From a virus, in the IMG/VR virus record IMGVR_UViG_3300021375_000155, positions 1 through 24,425 of that record: 24,425 nucleotides of DNA. The stretch is one strand, 5' to 3'. Each line of letters starts with the position of its first letter. Position 1 is the stretch's first letter. Shown one piece after another: positions 1 through 7,434 of this stretch. The notes below the pieces were generated by a model, which searched no databases, was not told where the DNA came from, and saw nothing but the letters and a program-made list of their open reading frames with translations. A program made the position numbers and the translations under genes.

Positions 1-3000
1 TCTAGCATGAACGTTCCACGCATTCTCTTCGCCAACAGGGCCAAATCCATTACCTAGCTCTGCGTGTCCGTAGAAGTCGTGTACAGCTCTAAATATGTCA
101 TTAACGAGAAGAGTCTCTCCGTTTACATCCTTGACACCAGAGTCTCTAAGAAGTGGATTCTCTTTCCTTTGTTTTTCTGTTATAGGAGTATCTCCAAATC
201 CTGACTCTGTGGAGAAGATTTTCATCCTCTTATTATCCCTAAGATCATCAATCATCTCCTGAGCATTTTTGTATGGCTCAGAGTTATTAACCTCTATAGT
301 GTATCCTGCATCCTTGAAGTCCTGATACTGATCCATAGTCTCCTTTGCTAGAGCTTCATAAGCAGCCTTTACTTCAGGATCGTTAGGATTCTCTTGCATG
401 GCTTCAAATGCGTCGGATATTCTTTTGGCGAATTCCTTGTCTATCTTTTTGACACCTTCAAACCTTGGTCTTTCACCTTTGAAAATTCTCTTGTAATACT
501 TGTCCGCAATTGCCTTAACTGCCTTGAGGGGCTTATTGAAGAGCCTGTTTCCTGCTTTAGGTTTTTCATCTTTTATTATTTTTTTTGGTTTTACAAATAA
601 ATTAGGTATAAACTTTCCCTCATACAGGTCCATCTTCTCTTTAGATTGTGCGTGTAGCACACCCTTCTTACCTGACACCTGAGGTATAGCATCTTGCTCT
701 GTATCCTTAGCAAGTTTCATCATCTCCGATCCAGAAAGTTTTCTAGGGACTTGTATGACAAGAGTTTTACCGCTAACCTCAACATTTAAAGGTTCTACTG
801 GAAGTGCGTCTAATATCTCTTTCTGAGTCATTTCACGACCATCCTTGCCTTCAACCATCTCTATGTTTAAGAATGTCCCATCTGGAGCATCTTCTATTGT
901 AACCTCTGGACTCGCTATGCTTTCTTCTGTAGTAGCCTGCTCAGTATCTTGATCTGTTTTGCCTTGGGCAGCTTCTTCAGCTTGTCTAAGTTCGTTTTGG
1001 AATTCTTCATCTTGTTCTAGTAATTGTTCTATTTCTGTTGATTGTTGTGCTTGTCTTAATAACACATTATATGCAGCATCTTCTGCATTTTTTCCACGTA
1101 ATGTTTTTGACCTTGGCTTACCAACCTGATCAAGAGTGACTGAAGTTATGTTACCTCTACTGTCTCTTCTTATACGTGCACTTTCTGGGTTGTATATTTT
1201 ACCTTCAAATTCAATATTACCATCATCTGTAGTAGTGACACTAGGCATTTGTTGCTCGATACCCATTTCATCTAATGTCTTGTCTGATATCTTGTCAACG
1301 TTACCTATATCTGTAATATTTCCATTAGCATCTTCAACAACGATACGCTGACCATCTACATACATATCACCTTCTAGTGGGGTATCTAAATCAAAACCTC
1401 CAAGTTTTGTAAGTGTAACTGGTCTATTTATTAATTCACTTACTGTTTCTGCTTTCTCCTCAGGGGATAACTGTTCTGTTACTTCTTCCGTTTCTTCGAC
1501 AGCAGGCTCCCGTACTTCTTCTTCCATTTCTTGTACACCTTCGGCTCGTTCAGCATCAGGTATATCTCTTGTTTCTTGCTCTTGAATGGCATCTTCCTTT
1601 GTTTTTTGTTTAATCGACTCTCTTATCTCCGATATCTCTTTATCTATATCTTCGTGAAAAGAAGGGTCAAGTGTTTTTTTCTTATTTTCTAATTTTCGTA
1701 TGCTTTCCAAGTCAGATATAACATCTAAAGCTGTATCTGATTTCAAATCTGAAGGTATCTTAGACACGTTGTCCTTGTAAACTCTAACATCTCCAAGTAA
1801 TTCAGCTACTTGAGATTCAGAGTATATACCTTTATTTTGTTGAACCTTTAATAATTTTTCTAGTTTTTCTTGGTTTTCAGATAGTAATCTCAATGCCTTA
1901 ATTCTATCAACACCGTCGATACCTAGTAGTTTTTTTGATTTACTTCTAGCACCACCTATTAAATCCCCACCAAAAGGCATTAAAAAACCAGAAGTTAATG
2001 ATAACAGAGATGTATTTATAAAGCTGTCAACAGTAACTTCGTCTTCCTTTAGCTTTACACCAGCTAATTCATTTGTTCTTTTATTTACAACAAGAGTTTC
2101 TCCTGACTGTTGAATATTTTCTTGACCAGCCTCCTTTAATCCCTCCTCAAAGTAAGTTGTAGCTTTTCTTCCTGCTTTTTCAAAAATCTCGATAAAACCT
2201 TCTTTACCTATATTCTTATAAGCTTTTATAGCGTCTTTTATTGTTTCATTTTTAATCTTACCAAATATAGCTTCTGTGGCTTTTGTTTGTGGTGATATTG
2301 GAGCGGTAAGAGCATAAAGTTTTGCCATTTGAATTGAAGCATCTCTAGCTAACTCTACTGATTCCTTATCACTTAATCCAGCCTCTTTTGCAGCCAATAA
2401 TGTGTCTTCATATCCAGAAGAAGCTCCTAAGGTTGATTGAGCTAATATAGATGATGCTATTCCCCTATCTATTGTCAAACCTTTTGTTAGTTGTTTAAAA
2501 CTTGATGGAACATAACCTAATACACGTCTTACCTTGTCTGTATTGGAAATAGCAGAAACTATTTTACCACCGCTTGTAAAACTTCCTTGTAAGCCTATTT
2601 GAACAACCATATCACCCACAATGTTTGATGTTTCAAAAGCCATACCTTTAGAGCTAATACTAAAATCTTCAGTGCCGAATTGCACAGACTTATCTATTAT
2701 ATTATTTCTTAAATCTTCATCAATATAATTTGTTACACGTATCTTTAGGTCGGCATCATAAACCTGATTATTGCTGTCTACGATATAGTTCTTACCATCA
2801 ATATTAACTTTTTTTCCACCAACATAAGAGTAAGATAAGTTGTCACCATCTACTAGTTTTTCTTGCTCAATTTGAAATCTAATACCCTGAGCAGTGTTAG
2901 AAAAACCTATTAAATCAGTAAAACTAGCGGATAAGTTTTGTAGTCTTGTTTCAAAACCTTCGTAACCTTGATCTCCAAACTCTTTTAAAAAATCTAAATT

Positions 3001-4158
3001 ACCAAAATCACCTTCTAAATATTTTTTATATAAATCCCTGTTTTTTGAATCTGTCTCTAAAAGCTTTTCTGTTAGCTTAGGATAGTTTTTTTTGTAGTAC
3101 TCATTTATTTTAGGTATACTTACATTTTTATCTGACAATTTAAAAGAATATTTGTCATCTGTTAAATCTGGATCTATACCTTGTTCTTTTTCGTACTGTA
3201 ATTTTTGTTGCTTAATATCTCTCTTTGATTGCTCAGAAATATAAAGATCTAGCATTCTAGATAATTCCATTTCCTTAGCTAAATCAAGGTCATAAATAGA
3301 CCCGTATGTAGACTCAAAAGTTTTAGCCTTATTTATAAAATCCTGCTTCAAACCCTTTTCATTTAAGAATCCGTCAAAGTCTTTTATATTTACATTTGCT
3401 TCAGAAAGATCCTCTGAATTATAATTATATTCTATAAAGCTAAGATCTTCACTTGACTTTTCTTCATAAATATAAGGCTTGTCTAGTTTGAATTGAGATA
3501 TGGCGAAATCTAATTCATCTGAAGTTTTAGTCTTTCTTGAATATATTTTTTGTTTGGCGTTAAAAATCTCTTCTTGAGTAGGCTGTCTTTTTATTGTAGA
3601 AATTACTTCAGGATCTTTGTATCCAGCCAAAATTAAATCTTCATCTGAAATAAGTCCTTTGTTTATAGATTCTAATACACCTCTATCATTAAGATCTACA
3701 GGTTCATTTCTTTTTGAAAAATAGTTTCTAATATTTTCGTATTGATTATTATCACCTATAGACGTATCTGCTTTTTCTGGGGTTATTACTTCATCTAAAC
3801 CCATACTAACTAGGTATTCGTTTACACCTTGTAAATCCACCTTGTTCGGTTTATAGTAATCTAAAGTAGGTGTATCAACTGTTACGCCTGAAGCATCCGA
3901 TAAGATAGTTTGCTCTTCTTCCTTGGTAGTGGATTCCGTAACGCCCTCTTGAGAAGTAGAAACGACAGAATCGTCTTTTTTTTTTACAAGAGAAACGAAA
4001 TCATCATATGACCCAAATACAGACTCTCCTTTAGAATCGTAAACATCCTTTATATAACTGTCGTCAGATGTTATTAATGAATAATAATCATTGTAATTAC
4101 CAAATACAGATTCTCCTCCAAGATTGTCGTATATGTCTTTTATATATTTATCGTCCAT
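1..4158 (-). CDS. Giant internal virion / polyvalent-type protein, 3' end beyond window
   Basis: An uninterrupted frame runs from ATG at 4158 to base 1, 1386 codons with no stop; I read every codon. It begins one base after the stop of the 531-aa gene (TAA-G-ATG). Residues 2-58 hold two copies of a ~28-residue repeat (YIKDxYD..GESVFG.Y.D). Residues ~60-540 are charged and mostly helical. Residues ~567-735 contain Ala/Gly-rich and hydrophobic helices with a GYEDTLLAAKEAG stretch and a later EEGLKEAGQENIQQ stretch, which I recall from very large virion proteins of marine and Bacteroidota phages. Residues ~867-905 are Glu-rich and probably disordered. Residues ~1227-1386 form a compact domain with HDFYGH (1360-1365) and EENAW near the edge. 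Position after the tail and internal-protein genes suggests a protein carried in the virion and ejected with DNA. That role and any enzymatic activity are inference. Confidence 0.85.
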   Translation of the reverse strand, partial: MDDKYIKDIYDNLGGESVFGNYNDYYSLITSDDSYIKDVYDSKGESVFGSYDDFVSLVKKKDDSVVSTSQEGVTESTTKEEEQTILSDASGVTVDTPTLDYYKPNKVDLQGVNEYLVSMGLDEVITPEKADTSIGDNNQYENIRNYFSKRNEPVDLNDRGVLESINKGLISDEDLILAGYKDPEVISTIKRQPTQEEIFNAKQKIYSRKTKTSDELDFAISQFKLDKPYIYEEKSSEDLSFIEYNYNSEDLSEANVNIKDFDGFLNEKGLKQDFINKAKTFESTYGSIYDLDLAKEMELSRMLDLYISEQSKRDIKQQKLQYEKEQGIDPDLTDDKYSFKLSDKNVSIPKINEYYKKNYPKLTEKLLETDSKNRDLYKKYLEGDFGNLDFLKEFGDQGYEGFETRLQNLSASFTDLIGFSNTAQGIRFQIEQEKLVDGDNLSYSYVGGKKVNIDGKNYIVDSNNQVYDADLKIRVTNYIDEDLRNNIIDKSVQFGTEDFSISSKGMAFETSNIVGDMVVQIGLQGSFTSGGKIVSAISNTDKVRRVLGYVPSSFKQLTKGLTIDRGIASSILAQSTLGASSGYEDTLLAAKEAGLSDKESVELARDASIQMAKLYALTAPISPQTKATEAIFGKIKNETIKDAIKAYKNIGKEGFIEIFEKAGRKATTYFEEGLKEAGQENIQQSGETLVVNKRTNELAGVKLKEDEVTVDSFINTSLLSLTSGFLMPFGGDLIGGARSKSKKLLGIDGVDRIKALRLLSENQEKLEKLLKVQQNKGIYSESQVAELLGDVRVYKDNVSKIPSDLKSDTALDVISDLESIRKLENKKKTLDPSFHEDIDKEISEIRESIKQKTKEDAIQEQETRDIPDAERAEGVQEMEEEVREPAVEETEEVTEQLSPEEKAETVSELINRPVTLTKLGGFDLDTPLEGDMYVDGQRIVVEDANGNITDIGNVDKISDKTLDEMGIEQQMPSVTTTDDGNIEFEGKIYNPESARIRRDSRGNITSVTLDQVGKPRSKTLRGKNAEDAAYNVLLRQAQQSTEIEQLLEQDEEFQNELRQAEEAAQGKTDQDTEQATTEESIASPEVTIEDAPDGTFLNIEMVEGKDGREMTQKEILDALPVEPLNVEVSGKTLVIQVPRKLSGSEMMKLAKDTEQDAIPQVSGKKGVLHAQSKEKMDLYEGKFIPNLFVKPKKIIKDEKPKAGNRLFNKPLKAVKAIADKYYKRIFKGERPRFEGVKKIDKEFAKRISDAFEAMQENPNDPEVKAAYEALAKETMDQYQDFKDAGYTIEVNNSEPYKNAQEMIDDLRDNKRMKIFSTESGFGDTPITEKQRKENPLLRDSGVKDVNGETLLVNDIFRAVHDFYGHAELGNGFGPVGEENAWNVHAR
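3985..4155 (-). repeat. Tandem protein-level repeat at N-terminus of giant ORF
   Basis: Residues 2-29 and 32-58 align without much gapping: DDKYIKDIYDNLGGESVFGN and DDSYIKDVYDSKGESVFGS, each followed by Y(N/D)D and a hydrophobic end. The DNA copies have diverged, so this is an old duplication of a short unit. Confidence 0.8.
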
Positions 4159-4159
4159 C

Positions 4160-5755
4160 TTATTCTTGTTTTCTATTTGATGCGTTTAAAAGATTTTCTC
4201 CTTGAGTTTTATTTAAGTTATCAACAGCATTAAGTACAAGACTTAAATTTTTTACTCCGTCTGTTATTGTTTCACCATTAACCTCAATATCATTAGTGTC
4301 TGGTACAAATGATATACTAGCAGCTCCACCAACTAAGTTCTGTATTCTATTTGCTATCTCTTCACCCTTTTCATTACCTGATAATGCATTCCCGAAAGAA
4401 TCTTCTAATTTATTAGTGATACTGATTCTATTTGTTTGAGTATCAAAACTAACTTTAGGACTTTTTACAAAGACACCATAGTTACCACTATTTGCTGGAT
4501 CAAGTACTGATGCATTAAGACTTCCTTTTACACCTCTATCCTTGAAGAATTTAACCACCTTTAGAGGACCTGCTATTTCTTCACCGACCTGCTGTGCAGT
4601 CTTTCCTTTAGTATTTATTAAATACTCATTACCACTAGCATCTATTAATCTAAGAACACCATCCTTATCAGGAGCTTTAGATCCTACAAATCCTTTTTCA
4701 GATAAAGCAGATTGTAGTGATGAAAAATCACCCCTAGAGACGAAGTTTTCAATCAGAGATGCTACGTTTTTATCTGCTTTCTCCACAGAAGGTGTTCGTG
4801 GTCCTACAGGTCTTGATCTCTCTGTCTCTGTTCTTCCTATAGCTGCGTCTATCTGATTGTAAAGACCCTCCTCTACAGTTTCTCTAATACCTTCAACATC
4901 GAATACTATCTTGCCTCCCTCATTCTTAGCCAATATATATTGTCCAGGATTTTCCTTAGCAAGCTTCTCGTCATAGGTTACATCCATGTTCATCATGTCG
5001 GCAGCAGCCTCTAATATTTTCTTATCACTATTAAGTATAGACTTAACTTTTGATTTTAGAGTCTCCTTGTAAAAATCCTCACCCCTCTGTCTAAAGTCAG
5101 ACACACTCTTGTATCCACCTTTACTTGTTAAAGTCCAATTAGATATACCCTTAACAACGTTAACAACCTCATCAGTTGTATTAAACCTATCGTACTTTTT
5201 ATTTAGAATAGTATTCATTGATGTCGCAGGGACAACAATCTCATTACCACTCTCATCTCTAGTGAGAAAACTACCACGACCCATGTCATCAATAATCAAC
5301 TCAGACTTAGATATGTCTAAAGCACTTGCTACTTTCTTAGCTACAAAATCATTTAGAGATCCACCAGTTTCTATAAACGCACCAATTTTTTCATTGTAAA
5401 CTTTTGTTACGTCATTGATGGCTTTAAATGTATCCGAAGCACCTTGTTTTTTTATCTTGGTATCATTAACTGATACTAGACCATTCTTCAATAAATTATG
5501 ACTAGTCATAAGATAATCCTTATAGTTTTGAGCGTACTTCATCATAGCCTGATTCATAGTAGGGTCTAGACCCTTAGAATACTCATCTATTGCATTCAGC
5601 CTTTGAACCTGATCCTCTTCTATCTTAAGCTTAAGGTCATCCCTTCTGCTCTTCTCTTTCATAAGGTTGTCAGAGATATTTTTAGTTATCCCAGACCAGT
5701 CTATCATAGACTTGCTTATGTCGTCTCTCTCTTTGTACTTGTAGAATGTAGCCAT
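4160..5755 (-). CDS. Putative internal virion protein (531 aa)
   Basis: The protein opens with MATFYKYKERDD and a charged helical segment (residues ~10-60), followed by a mixed alpha/beta body and a Ser/Asn-rich C-terminus. I recall proteins with this same opening next to large virion proteins in marine Bacteroidota phages, usually without an assigned function. No catalytic motif, signal peptide or membrane segment is visible. It sits between the Ala/Gly-rich 288-aa protein and the giant ORF, which begins one base after its stop, so the three are probably one transcript made from the promoter at 6658-6665. By position it should be a virion component, perhaps an internal or cargo protein. That role is inference from context and family resemblance, not from a known fold. 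Confidence 0.85.
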   Translation of the reverse strand: MATFYKYKERDDISKSMIDWSGITKNISDNLMKEKSRRDDLKLKIEEDQVQRLNAIDEYSKGLDPTMNQAMMKYAQNYKDYLMTSHNLLKNGLVSVNDTKIKKQGASDTFKAINDVTKVYNEKIGAFIETGGSLNDFVAKKVASALDISKSELIIDDMGRGSFLTRDESGNEIVVPATSMNTILNKKYDRFNTTDEVVNVVKGISNWTLTSKGGYKSVSDFRQRGEDFYKETLKSKVKSILNSDKKILEAAADMMNMDVTYDEKLAKENPGQYILAKNEGGKIVFDVEGIRETVEEGLYNQIDAAIGRTETERSRPVGPRTPSVEKADKNVASLIENFVSRGDFSSLQSALSEKGFVGSKAPDKDGVLRLIDASGNEYLINTKGKTAQQVGEEIAGPLKVVKFFKDRGVKGSLNASVLDPANSGNYGVFVKSPKVSFDTQTNRISITNKLEDSFGNALSGNEKGEEIANRIQNLVGGAASISFVPDTNDIEVNGETITDGVKNLSLVLNAVDNLNKTQGENLLNASNRKQE

Positions 5756-5768
5756 TTATTGTAGTGCG

Positions 5769-6635
5769 TTAATTTATAGGTATTATAGGCTGTATAGGCG
5801 TTATAGGTGCTATAGGTGTCTGAGAAATATTCCTATAAGCAGGTGTAGGTACTGTAGGCATTATAGGTTGTATATTCATTGCAGTTTCTATAGGTGTCTG
5901 AGCAACACTCCGACCACCAGCTGTCAGTCCAGAGGCTAGGTTATTAAAACCTTGCTGGGTAATACCATTATTCATCATAGCTCTCCTTGCCTGTCTTGCA
6001 TTCATATCTCCATACATACCTGTCTGTTGTTGGTACGCTGAAGCAGCGGCTAACTCTGCTTGTCTGCCATTTCCATATAATGCTTGACCCTCGTAAAATG
6101 TTTGAGCTGCACCACCTAATCCTGTTATTGCACCAGATAAAGCCTGTGCTGACATCTGTTCTCTTTGGGCTGCTGCCATCTGAGCACCTTCCGCCTCTTG
6201 TAAGTTTATTGTTGCTAAAGCTCTATCAATCGTAGCCTGCTCATCAGCAACCATCTTATCTCTTGCATATATAGCGTCAGCCATCTGTTGCCTTTTCTTT
6301 TCTGTTGCCATAGCTCCAGCGGCTGATGACTTACCTACACCAGCGGCTAATGTTCTAGCGTCAGCCTCACGTAACCCTTCTAAGGATTGCATATGTTGTG
6401 CAGTTATCTCTCTTCCAGCCTGTTCGTAAGCGTCTAAGGGCACTTGTAAGCCTTCCATTCTATTAACCTCTATCTTACTCTTCGCTTGAGCCAAAGACTC
6501 TGCTGCTGCTCTCTCTGCGTCTCTCTCCTTCTTCTTTGCGTCTATAGATTGAGCTATATCTAAACCCATACCCAATACTTGTAATCCTACGCCTACAAAA
6601 GGTACTGCTGCTCCTAGTCCTGCTGCTGCTCCCAT
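5769..6635 (-). CDS. Ala/Gly-rich internal virion protein (288 aa)
   Basis: The N-terminus (MGAAAGLGAAVPFVGVGLQV...) is a hydrophobic Gly/Ala stretch of ~30 residues, followed by a long Ala/Glu/Gln/Lys-rich helical region (residues ~33-180) and a Pro/Ile-rich tail. This build, a membrane-active glycine-zipper-like start plus long helices, resembles internal ejection proteins of podoviruses such as T7 gp14, but the similarity is in composition and position only. It is the first gene after the promoter at 6658-6665 and precedes the 531-aa and giant virion proteins. The C-terminal ~17 residues repeat PI-x units, encoded by a 9-nt tandem repeat. Role in genome delivery is inferred. Confidence 0.85.
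   Translation of the reverse strand: MGAAAGLGAAVPFVGVGLQVLGMGLDIAQSIDAKKKERDAERAAAESLAQAKSKIEVNRMEGLQVPLDAYEQAGREITAQHMQSLEGLREADARTLAAGVGKSSAAGAMATEKKRQQMADAIYARDKMVADEQATIDRALATINLQEAEGAQMAAAQREQMSAQALSGAITGLGGAAQTFYEGQALYGNGRQAELAAASAYQQQTGMYGDMNARQARRAMMNNGITQQGFNNLASGLTAGGRSVAQTPIETAMNIQPIMPTVPTPAYRNISQTPIAPITPIQPIIPIN
5775..5819 (-). repeat. Five-unit 9-bp tandem repeat (tataggNNN)
   Basis: On the plus strand tatagg recurs every 9 bases at 5775, 5784, 5793, 5802 and 5811, with three variable bases between. It is in frame with the 288-aa gene and encodes a repeated x-P-I tail. Degenerate units continue to about 5935. Confidence 0.85.
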
Positions 6636-6657
6636 ATATTATTGTTTTTTATTAATG

Positions 6658-6665
6658 CAAATATA
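6658..6665 (-). promoter_or_regulatory. Bacteroidota-type -7 element TATATTTG
   Basis: Minus-strand TATATTTGCA matches TAnnTTTG. It lies in the 38-base gap between the 251-aa and 288-aa genes, with its G 23 nt before the ATG at 6635. I see no TTG -33 element at the usual spacing. Confidence 0.6.
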
Positions 6666-6673
6666 CTATTTTT

Positions 6674-7429
6674 TTATGGATAACTCTTGAATAAAGAGGA
6701 TCCTACACCAAATATCTCGGTAAATGTGTTAGATAAATTAACAGGTAGCTCTAAATGGTATTCTAGATAATATCCTGTAGTTCCATAAGACTCAGCTACA
6801 TTGTTCTTCACATACATCAAATACTCTCCAACAGTAGGTACAGAACCACCACCAACCGTAGTGTCTACAGTTATGGTTTTACCATCAACAGAAGTTATGT
6901 CTCCAATAAAGTCTGTGCCTGTAAGTGAAGTCATACGCATCTTATCACCGACAGATATCATACTGTCTAGCCTAAACCCAAACGTTATCAATACAGCTGA
7001 GGTGTCAGATGAATCTACATCCGTACTAGACCCAATACCTTGAAGAGACCTCATCTCAAAAACTCCATCAGAATCATTTCTTCTAATGTGTGCGTAGTAA
7101 TCACCCTCCTTTAGACTAAACCAAGTATTATCTATAAAGCCAGAACCTAAATCACTTGTAACCGTACAGTTAAATGGTTTAGTACTCTCTAAAGATATAG
7201 TCTTAAATGTCTTAACTGTAGATGGTTCTTCATTTATGACACCAGTTATAGTAGACACATACTGTGTTCCATAAAAATTATTCCTAGTATTATTGGTATT
7301 GTGTCTATACAACCTTCCACCCTTAAATGAATAAAAGTAGTTATTCATCCCTATCATCATATCTGGCTCAAAGGAATAGAACGAAGTCCATCCCTTAGCT
7401 GACTCACTGTATGTTAATGTTTTATCCAT
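6674..7429 (-). CDS. Tail nozzle companion protein (251 aa)
   Basis: The start (TLTYSESAKGWTSFYSFEP, then a segment ending FKGGRLYRHN) matches a motif I know from nozzle or 'stabilization' proteins of marine and crAss-like phages, where a KGW.SF.S block is followed by a short strand and a 'LWKHN'-type end. It probably completes or docks onto the beta-propeller of the preceding 1569-aa protein. Residues ~145-205 contain a small beta module (VGDKMRM...GDITSVDGKTITV) like ones in the major capsid and 340-codon proteins. The ATG lies 5 bases after the upstream stop, in a different frame, so translation is probably coupled. The C-terminus (LFKSYP) looks complete. No enzymatic motif is seen. Role as a short-tail component is inferred from motif and position. 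Confidence 0.85.
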   Translation of the reverse strand: MDKTLTYSESAKGWTSFYSFEPDMMIGMNNYFYSFKGGRLYRHNTNNTRNNFYGTQYVSTITGVINEEPSTVKTFKTISLESTKPFNCTVTSDLGSGFIDNTWFSLKEGDYYAHIRRNDSDGVFEMRSLQGIGSSTDVDSSDTSAVLITFGFRLDSMISVGDKMRMTSLTGTDFIGDITSVDGKTITVDTTVGGGSVPTVGEYLMYVKNNVAESYGTTGYYLEYHLELPVNLSNTFTEIFGVGSSLFKSYP

Positions 7430-7434
7430 CTATT

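Noticed and set aside
394-1351. Three short plus-strand ORFs (68, 60 and 71 aa)
   Set aside because: They lie opposite the long open minus-strand frame, have odd composition, and have no promoter or neighbours on the plus strand.
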